In this document: in pieces, positions 6,852 through 12,811 of the stretch
How positions within the stretch are numbered: the stretch's first letter is position 1
Layout of the letters: each line of letters begins with the position of its first letter
From: Niastella sp.
GTDB lineage: Bacteria; Bacteroidota; Bacteroidia; Chitinophagales; Chitinophagaceae
DNA length: 12,811 nt
Direction of reading: 5' to 3'
Assembly (NCBI GenBank): GCA_021154515.1
Contig: JAJKIL010000003.1
Coordinates: 1-12,811, forward strand
Made by a program: the position numbers and the translations under genes
Notes under the pieces: model-generated
Databases searched by the model: none
Seen by the model: only the letters and a program-made list of their open reading frames with translations
What the model was told of the DNA's origin: nothing

Positions 6852-6933
6852 ACCGAAGTGAGTACAAAATTGTATCCCTGTTAGTTCAGATTTATATCAC
6901 ACTAACAAACATTCGAAAAAATGATAATTTTTA

Positions 6934-6964
6934 TTTGGATGGAATAATTTATTCTTTACCTTCG
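6934..6964 (+). promoter_or_regulatory. Promoter of the T9SS cargo gene (TTTG-N19-TACCTTCG)
   Basis: TTTG at 6934-6937, a 19-base spacer and TACCTTCG at 6957-6964 match the Bacteroidota consensus with one mismatch in the -7 element (C for T). The start site would be near 6970, about 34 bases before the ATG at 7004. A perfect 7-bp inverted repeat (6879-6885 with 6901-6907) lies just upstream. Confidence 0.55.
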
Positions 6965-6978
6965 ATTTACAAGGCTCT

Positions 6979-6999
6979 GTAAAGTGGTATAAACTTTAC
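6979..6999 (+). promoter_or_regulatory. 5'-UTR hairpin directly before the start codon of the T9SS cargo gene
   Basis: GTAAAGT (6979-6985) pairs perfectly with ACTTTAC (6993-6999) across the loop ggtataa. The stem ends four bases before the ATG at 7004 and so covers the region where the ribosome would settle. This is a sequence observation; a regulatory role is inference. Confidence 0.45.
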
Positions 7000-7003
7000 T
7001 GGT

Positions 7004-8869
7004 ATGAATAGTATAAAACTGTTGCTTAATTGGCAACCACTGCTTCTTTTTGCACTGCTTGTGTATATTCCTTCCTTTTCTCAACTCCGATGGGATGGCG
7101 AAGCCGGAGACGGCCAATGGATGACGGCCCGAAACTGGTCCGGTGATGTTCTCCCGGGTATTACTGATGATGTTATTTTAGATAATGCATTGATGACCGG
7201 CAGCTTTACCGTCACCTTACCTGGCGGCAATAGCAGCGTACAAATCAGATCGATCACTATTACTCCTGGTTCAGGCAATACCATTGAATTGATCCTGCCT
7301 GTTACCAATTTAGCTACGCCAGCATTTAAAATGTCCGGTGCGGTGTATGGAATGGCGATCGGGAATGGCGGCATCTTTAAAAATGCCTCCGGCGCCGATA
7401 ACGGTTCGCCAATTGAAATAGCCGATTCGCTAAAAATTTATAATGGCGGCCGGTATATCCAAAACAGTTCCAGCAGCCATGCGCCTGTTGTAGCGGTACT
7501 GTCAAAAGCGACAGGTACGGAAGAAGGGATATTTGAGTTTGACATTCCTTCCGCATCCAACACCATTTCACTGAGTGGTAGAACCTATGGCAAACTGGTA
7601 TTTTTATCCAACGCAATGAATGGCACCATTACCTACACCGCTTCTGGCACCAATACGATTACTGTAAAAAGCGATCTGCAGGTAGGGGCCGGCGTAACGC
7701 TTAGCTTAAACTTAGCCGATACGCTTTTTATAGAACGTGATCTCATTCAACAGGGTGGAACCATCAACCTGGGTAACGCCGCCCGTAAGCTGGTAACCGT
7801 GATTAACAGGCATCTTGTACAATCTACCACAGGGGTAATTGGTGAAACAGGAACGGCTCTGCCTGAACTGGTATTAGGCGGCACCATCAATCAGCAGATA
7901 GATTGTAAAGGCATTTTAAAAGATAATGTTGCTGTAAAAATAAACAATGCAGCAGGCGCCACGCTTACATCCCCGTGGTCATTACCTTATAAATTAAGCC
8001 TGGTGAATGGGAAAATAACCACCTCGGCTGTTGATCTGCTTCGGCTGTTGCCTGGCTGTAGTATGGTGGCTGACAGCACTTCTGAAAACAGCTTTATCGA
8101 TGGTCCGCTGAGAAAAGAAGGGCTGTCCGGCGTCGCCGGGTTTTTATTTCCTGTTGGAAAGAATAGAATTATGCGCTGGCTGGAATTGAAAAATGTCAGC
8201 GGTAATTTCAATGTGGAGTTTTTTGACAGCAATCCTGTACAAATTAGTAATACCTATGGTTCCGGCATTGTTCAACTTTCGCCAACTGGCTATTGGACTA
8301 TTAAAGGAGATGCCAGTCCAGCGCCTTCCGCCTCCGTTGAATTATCTTTTAATGGGATCAGTAGTGGAATGGGGACAGATCTTTCTTTCGGAAGGGTAGC
8401 CAAACTCAGTAACAACGTTTGGATGAATTACGGGAATACCGCTTTTACCGGTACTGCTGGTTTTCGTGGTTCAATAGTAAGTAACACAATAACCTCCTGG
8501 AGCCCGGTAACTGATTCTTTTGCGTTAAGTGGCAATGTACAGGCTAATGGCCCGCTTGCCCTGGTTGATGACACCATGCCGCATAACACGGTTACAACCA
8601 TCAGTAATGGCGGCCCGAGAATACAGTTACTGGCCATTACTTTCCCCAACGCCCTGATGCTTACTTACAGGAGTATTGAAAAAACGCAGGCAAAATTGTG
8701 TATCGTGGATAATAGCGGCAGAATAGTAAAGCTGATGAATACAATACTTGAAAAAGGAATGAACCGCTTGTCTGTGGAAATGCCGCAGTTGCCGGCAGGG
8801 ATCTACAGTATTCAGGCGTTTATACCTAAAGGGCCTTCGAATGTATTAAGGTTCGTTTTTATCAGATAG
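7004..8869 (+). CDS. Secreted protein with type IX secretion C-terminal sorting domain, function unknown
   Basis: The 621-residue product has a signal peptide (about residues 1-26, core LLLFALLVYIPSFS before Q27). Right after it comes a W/G-rich opening (LRWDGEAGDGQW, then NWSGDVLPGITDDVILDN) seen in many Bacteroidota adhesin-like surface proteins. The middle (about 50-530) is rich in Ser/Thr/Gly/Asn and beta-strands, with no catalytic motif I can name. The last about 85 residues (from 537) look like a T9SS type A sorting domain, including KLCIVDNSGRIVKLM and the conserved MPQLPAGIYSIQAF, and end in FVFIR. Known: this domain directs cargo through the outer membrane by the T9SS, usually with removal and attachment to the surface or release. 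The gene stands alone with its own promoter and a hairpin before its start. An adhesin or matrix protein is a guess. Confidence 0.85.
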   Translation: MNSIKLLLNWQPLLLFALLVYIPSFSQLRWDGEAGDGQWMTARNWSGDVLPGITDDVILDNALMTGSFTVTLPGGNSSVQIRSITITPGSGNTIELILPVTNLATPAFKMSGAVYGMAIGNGGIFKNASGADNGSPIEIADSLKIYNGGRYIQNSSSSHAPVVAVLSKATGTEEGIFEFDIPSASNTISLSGRTYGKLVFLSNAMNGTITYTASGTNTITVKSDLQVGAGVTLSLNLADTLFIERDLIQQGGTINLGNAARKLVTVINRHLVQSTTGVIGETGTALPELVLGGTINQQIDCKGILKDNVAVKINNAAGATLTSPWSLPYKLSLVNGKITTSAVDLLRLLPGCSMVADSTSENSFIDGPLRKEGLSGVAGFLFPVGKNRIMRWLELKNVSGNFNVEFFDSNPVQISNTYGSGIVQLSPTGYWTIKGDASPAPSASVELSFNGISSGMGTDLSFGRVAKLSNNVWMNYGNTAFTGTAGFRGSIVSNTITSWSPVTDSFALSGNVQANGPLALVDDTMPHNTVTTISNGGPRIQLLAITFPNALMLTYRSIEKTQAKLCIVDNSGRIVKLMNTILEKGMNRLSVEMPQLPAGIYSIQAFIPKGPSNVLRFVFIR

Positions 8870-8884
8870 CAACTTTCATAAAAA

Positions 8885-8915
8885 AACAAAGGAGTGATTT
8901 TTTCACTCCTTTGTT
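8885..8915. terminator. Bidirectional terminator between convergent genes
   Basis: AACAAAGGAGTGA (8885-8897) and TCACTCCTTTGTT (8903-8915) form a perfect 13-bp stem with a 5-base loop. On the minus strand the stem is extended by further T (complement of A at 8881-8884), a good U-tract for the DUF4954 gene that ends 8 bases away. On the plus strand the T-run lies mostly within the stem, but the hairpin begins 15 bases after the stop of the T9SS cargo gene and probably serves both. Confidence 0.88.
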
Positions 8916-8922
8916 AGAACCG

Positions 8923-11166
8923 TTATGCCGTTTTTAATTTAGCGCCTGGTTTATCCAGTTTTAGTTTGGTAACCAGTTGATATATATCTTTCTTGTATTC
9001 TTCCAGTGCTTTTTGTTCCTGTTTGATAAAGCTGTTGTCTTCCAGTTTACCTATCACTTTATTCATGGCTTCGGGTGTTTCATATACCATTTTGCGGAAA
9101 GGATTGCGATAATCCTTGGCGCGTGATTCGTATATTTCTTTCACCATCCACTCTTTGGTAGTGATGCTTTGGTGCAACAGGCTTTTCATAATGCCCGGAC
9201 TGGCTTTCTTTACATTGATATCGAACACTTCTTTTACGGCAGCCATGGCATGGGCGAGCTTCTCTATGGAGTAATTCTTACCTTGTTGTACGTAGAAATT
9301 ATGTACAGCATCCCAGTCTTTGATTCTGCCGGCAACGATCTGCTTATTCAGCTTGTCAATTTCTGAGCGAAGGATTAACTGTCCGCCAACGTTCATCCAG
9401 GGAGCCAGGGTTGCTTTTGAGGGCAGGCTTTCGATCAGCTGTTCATGTGTTTTTATGTTGTTGGTGCGAATGTGCTCCAGCAACTGCTGAACCAGGTAAT
9501 ACATCACCATTTCTTTAAACAGGTGATAAGCCCTCATTACTTTTATGATGCGCACGGGGCGTTTGCTGTTCTCAAACCCATCTGCCAGTACAACCAACTC
9601 GTTCACTACCGGGTCTTTGGTATCGAGTAATACCTGACCAATAGCAATGATCTCCTCATCGGTCATTTTTTTAGTATTGCCTTCGCGTTTCAACCAGGCT
9701 TTACCGGTGAACTTCGCCAATAATGGCAATGACTGCAACAGATCATTTACTGAGTCCGGCGCCAGGAAGTTGAATTCCAACTCCTGGATTTTATCTATGC
9801 GTTTGTCGCGGTCGATATACTTCCAGGAGTTACGGGCCAGTGCATACATGTTATACATGAACCAGTAACCGGGCATTACCACCAGCTGGTCTTTGCTCAG
9901 ATCGTTACTGATAAGCGAGAATGGGAAAGGAATATTTAACTCCATTGCATAATCGCCTTTAGCCAGGATAGTATAAGAAGCAAATTTTGAATTATGCTTC
10001 AGGCTAACACATAAGCCAGGCCAGAAACCACGACCAGCAATGATTTCACCATCCGGACTGCGGCTGTTGTGGTTTGAACCCACCGTGGCGCCAGCGGCCA
10101 TATTACTTTGTCCCTGTATCAGGGCAGCGCATAAAAATGAATTATTATGGTGCTGTTCGTGCGAAGGGAAAATGAGCGAATTCAATACCTCACAACAGGA
10201 AATGGTAGAGTTTTCACCCAGGTAAGAGTTGATCAACCGGGCTCCATATTTCAATTGTGAGTGGGAGGCCAGCACAAAACGTACAGCTTTTACGCCATAG
10301 AACAGCCGGCATCCATAACCGATGATCCCATTCACCAACTCGCAGCCTTCCCCCACCTGGGTATTGGCTTCGCTGGAAGAATTAATGGTTACATTCTTTA
10401 TTTTATTGGCGCCTTTCAAATAAGCGTCGCTGCCGATCTTTACATCTTTAAGGATCCTGCAATTCTTAACTACAGTTCGGTCGCCGATGGTGCCATAATA
10501 ACCACGTAACGCATCGAATTTCTTTTCGGTAAATTCCTTGAAGCGGTTCAACAGTTTATCATCGTCGCGAAAGTAGGTCCATAAGAACGCATCACCCGGT
10601 AAAATACCATCGAAGGCCAGGATCCTGCGGCCGGCATTTTCATTGCATAATTCCATCCAGATGCGAACGCTCTCGGGCTCACCTTCTTTCAGGATGCCAT
10701 TACCAAATTTGGAGTGATCGGTGGTAGCAATTTCATTACAGTTCACCAGTATCACCCCATTACCGATAATGTAATGGGAAATGTAATTAACGTTATCAAC
10801 GACTACGTTGTCGCCAAAGTCGCAACTGATAACGGTGCTGTTGTAGAACCCTACCGGCCGGCGCAAGTTGTGGTACTCGAGGTAATAAGGCTCCAGCTTA
10901 CCAATACGCACCAGGCCAAAGAATTTGCAATTCTGCACCAGTTCCGGGTTGAACGCATCTGACACCAGCAGGTTGTTCCAGTTGTCAGATGTGTTGCGGT
11001 TGCGTACCAGTACTTCAATTTCATAGGCCGAAAGATGGCGGTAGTGAATACCGTTCTTGACCTGTTTATTACGCAGGTAGTATTCATCCTTCCCCTTAGG
11101 TAAAGAAGTGGAAGGAATGAAGTCGTACCCTAACGAATTAAGCGGTTTGCGGTTGATTTCATTCAT
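8923..11166 (-). CDS. DUF4954-family protein with left-handed beta-helix (hexapeptide-like) domain
   Basis: The 747-residue protein has no signal peptide and is probably cytoplasmic. Residues about 75-365 show repeated short beta-strand and turn units with hexapeptide-like spacing (VVVDNVNYISHYIIGNGVIL, then GDRTVVKNCRILKDVKIGSD, then LINSYLGENSTISCCEVLNS), as in the left-handed beta-helices of acyl- and nucleotidyl-transferases. A highly distinctive block, GSNHNSRSPDGEIIAGRGFW (363-382), follows, with nearby histidines (HEQHHNN, 336-342) that could form an active or metal site. The C-terminal part (about 450-747) is mainly helical and charged. I recognise this as the DUF4954 family of Bacteroidota; its function is not established. 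It starts 31 bases behind glmS on the same strand, so an operon with GlmS is likely, and a role in amino-sugar or nucleotide-sugar handling is a context-based inference. Confidence 0.85.
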   Translation of the reverse strand: MNEINRKPLNSLGYDFIPSTSLPKGKDEYYLRNKQVKNGIHYRHLSAYEIEVLVRNRNTSDNWNNLLVSDAFNPELVQNCKFFGLVRIGKLEPYYLEYHNLRRPVGFYNSTVISCDFGDNVVVDNVNYISHYIIGNGVILVNCNEIATTDHSKFGNGILKEGEPESVRIWMELCNENAGRRILAFDGILPGDAFLWTYFRDDDKLLNRFKEFTEKKFDALRGYYGTIGDRTVVKNCRILKDVKIGSDAYLKGANKIKNVTINSSSEANTQVGEGCELVNGIIGYGCRLFYGVKAVRFVLASHSQLKYGARLINSYLGENSTISCCEVLNSLIFPSHEQHHNNSFLCAALIQGQSNMAAGATVGSNHNSRSPDGEIIAGRGFWPGLCVSLKHNSKFASYTILAKGDYAMELNIPFPFSLISNDLSKDQLVVMPGYWFMYNMYALARNSWKYIDRDKRIDKIQELEFNFLAPDSVNDLLQSLPLLAKFTGKAWLKREGNTKKMTDEEIIAIGQVLLDTKDPVVNELVVLADGFENSKRPVRIIKVMRAYHLFKEMVMYYLVQQLLEHIRTNNIKTHEQLIESLPSKATLAPWMNVGGQLILRSEIDKLNKQIVAGRIKDWDAVHNFYVQQGKNYSIEKLAHAMAAVKEVFDINVKKASPGIMKSLLHQSITTKEWMVKEIYESRAKDYRNPFRKMVYETPEAMNKVIGKLEDNSFIKQEQKALEEYKKDIYQLVTKLKLDKPGAKLKTA

Positions 11167-11197
11167 AACCGGGAGATAATTATTAATGAAATGATAG

Positions 11198-12811
11198 TTA
11201 TTCTACTGTTACTGACTTAGCCAGGTTTCTTGGCTTGTCAACATCCAGTCCTTTGGCAACGCCAATGTAATAGGCCAGCAGCTGCAGCGGAATAACGCTG
11301 AGCATAGGCGCAACCAGTTCATCGGCAGGTGGCACAACAATTACATCATCGGCCATTTTTGCAATAACATCGTCGCCTTCCGTGATCACCGCAATTACTT
11401 TTCCCTTACGGGCTTTTATTTCCTGAATGTTGCTGATGATCTTTTCGTGGTAAGAGTCTCTGGTGGCCACAAACACTACGGGCAGGTTTTCATCAACCAG
11501 CGCAATGGGTCCGTGTTTCATTTCAGCTGCAGGATAGCCTTCAGCATGAATGTAAGAGATCTCTTTCAACTTTAAGGCGCCTTCCAGGGCAATGGGGAAG
11601 TTGTAACCACGACCCAGGTATAAGAAGTCACGGGCGTCTTTGTATTTATAGGCCAGTTGTTTTACATGCTCTGCCTGATTTAATGCTGCTGGTATTTTAT
11701 CAGGAATATCCTGTAATTCGTTCATTAAATGCAGGAAGCGTTTGTTATCGAGCGTGCCTTTTTCATAACCCAGTTGCAGGGCAATGATGGTCAGTACAGC
11801 CAATTGTGCAGTGAAGGCTTTTGTACTGGCAACGCCAATTTCAGGTCCGGCATGGGTGTAAGCACCGGCTTGGGAGATGCGGGCGATAGAGGAACCTACT
11901 ACATTCACAATACCAAAGATCAATGCGCCCTGCTCTTTTGCTTTTTCAATAGCTACCAGGGTGTCGGCTGTTTCACCACTTTGCGATACCGCAATAATTA
12001 CATCGCCTTTATTTACTACCGGGTTGCGATAGCGGAACTCTGAAGCATATTCTACTTCAACGGGCACCCGGCACAATTCTTCAAAAATATATTCAGCCAG
12101 CAAACCGGCATGCCAGCTTGTTCCGCAGGCAATGATGAGAATGCGGGAGGCATTTTTAAGCACTTCGATGTTGGCTTGTACACCTGCCATGGTAATAGTG
12201 CCTTTGGCGGCATCAACACGACCGCGTAAGCAATCGAATACGGTGCTGGGTTGTTCAAAGATCTCTTTCAGCATAAAGTGATCGTAACCACCTTTTTCAA
12301 TAGCTGCCAGTTCCAGGTCGAGCTGTTGAACAAACGGCGTGATCTTTTCATTACCCAGATTTTTCAGGATCAGCTCATCTGGTTTTATGATGGCCAGCTC
12401 ATAGTCGTTCACGTATACTACGGTCTTGGTGTATTCAATAATAGGCGAGGCGTCAGAAGCGAGGAAGTGTTCATCGCGGTTCTTACCAATACCAATTACC
12501 AGCGGGCTGCCTTTGCGGGCGGCAATCAGCGTATCTGGATTGTCCTGGTCGATGAGGATAATTACATAAGCGCCTGTTACACGTTTTAAAGCAACACGTA
12601 CTGCTTCTTCCAGGCTGCATTGGTTGTTCTGCTGAATGTCCTCAATAAATTTCAACAGTACTTCGGTATCGGTATCACTGGTAAAAGTGTAGCCTTTTTT
12701 CAGCAATTCCCCTTTTAACTGGTTGTAGTTCTCAATGATCCCGTTGTGGATCATGGCCAGTTTACCATTTTCTGATAAGTGGGGATGCGCATTGCGATCG
12801 CAAGGTTCGCC
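11198..12811 (-). CDS. glmS: Glutamine--fructose-6-phosphate aminotransferase (isomerizing), N-terminus cut by window edge
   Basis: GlmS makes glucosamine-6-phosphate from fructose-6-phosphate and glutamine, the first step toward UDP-GlcNAc for peptidoglycan and lipopolysaccharide. The frame is open to the right edge. The first visible residues, GEPCDRNAHPHLSENGKLAM, followed by IHNGIIENYNQLK, lie in the glutamine amidotransferase type 2 domain. About 75 residues, including the catalytic Cys1, are outside the window. Two SIS (sugar isomerase) domains follow, with ACGTSWHAG, SQSGETADT and, in the second, EGALKLKEISYIHAEGYPA followed by EMKHGP. The C-terminus KPRNLAKSVTVE is the conserved GlmS end. 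The 537 visible residues fit a full length of about 612. The promoter and any upstream control are beyond the window. The DUF4954 gene follows 31 bases downstream on the same strand. Confidence 0.97.
   Translation of the reverse strand, partial: GEPCDRNAHPHLSENGKLAMIHNGIIENYNQLKGELLKKGYTFTSDTDTEVLLKFIEDIQQNNQCSLEEAVRVALKRVTGAYVIILIDQDNPDTLIAARKGSPLVIGIGKNRDEHFLASDASPIIEYTKTVVYVNDYELAIIKPDELILKNLGNEKITPFVQQLDLELAAIEKGGYDHFMLKEIFEQPSTVFDCLRGRVDAAKGTITMAGVQANIEVLKNASRILIIACGTSWHAGLLAEYIFEELCRVPVEVEYASEFRYRNPVVNKGDVIIAVSQSGETADTLVAIEKAKEQGALIFGIVNVVGSSIARISQAGAYTHAGPEIGVASTKAFTAQLAVLTIIALQLGYEKGTLDNKRFLHLMNELQDIPDKIPAALNQAEHVKQLAYKYKDARDFLYLGRGYNFPIALEGALKLKEISYIHAEGYPAAEMKHGPIALVDENLPVVFVATRDSYHEKIISNIQEIKARKGKVIAVITEGDDVIAKMADDVIVVPPADELVAPMLSVIPLQLLAYYIGVAKGLDVDKPRNLAKSVTVE

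Noticed and set aside
11167..11197. Regulatory RNA or terminator between glmS and the DUF4954 gene
   Set aside because: The gap is only 31 bases, A/T-rich and without a hairpin. A glmS ribozyme would lie before glmS, outside the window.

Overview
The window looks chromosomal and comes from a member of the Bacteroidota, probably a Chitinophagaceae-like soil or rhizosphere bacterium. The sequence signs for the phylum are promoters of the TTG / TAnnTTTG type, a secreted protein with a type IX secretion (T9SS) C-terminal domain, a carboxypeptidase-regulatory-like TonB receptor, a GIN-domain (DUF2807) protein, a DUF4954 protein and a lack of strong Shine-Dalgarno sites. The family-level placement is inference only.

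Left part (1-2524, minus strand): a TonB-dependent outer-membrane receptor that lacks only its last few dozen residues at the window edge. A complete TPP riboswitch (about 2403-2486) and a TAnnTTTG promoter element precede it. The riboswitch makes this receptor a thiamin-regulated porter, in line with the OMR1 type of thiamin receptor known in Bacteroidetes. Next come a plus-strand GIN/DUF2807 secreted protein (2586-3320) and, convergent with it, a small XRE-like HTH protein (3333-3599).

Middle (3600-4588): about 700 bases without a conventional gene, and the least ordinary part of the window. It holds a possible small transcript or 52-codon ORF that ends in a strong intrinsic terminator (3742-3928). 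It then holds a degenerate array of fifteen 21-bp units in exact register (3939-4253), followed by an initiator tRNA (tRNA-fMet, minus strand, 4300-4371) with its own terminator. Two divergent promoters whose -33 elements form the two arms of one small palindrome (about 4517-4571) serve the tRNA side and the era side.

Centre (4589-6849): era and der (engA), two ribosome-assembly GTPases in one operon, closed by a 14-bp perfect-stem terminator. Right part: a secreted T9SS cargo protein of unknown function (7004-8869) with its own promoter and a hairpin just before its start. A terminator shared with the converging genes follows, and then a minus-strand operon of glmS (truncated at the right edge) and a DUF4954 left-handed beta-helix protein.

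Functionally these are mostly housekeeping genes (translation start, ribosome assembly, amino-sugar synthesis, thiamin uptake) interspersed with envelope or surface genes. I see no insertion sequence, prophage, CRISPR array or defence system. The most unusual element is the 21-bp periodic array next to tRNA-fMet.
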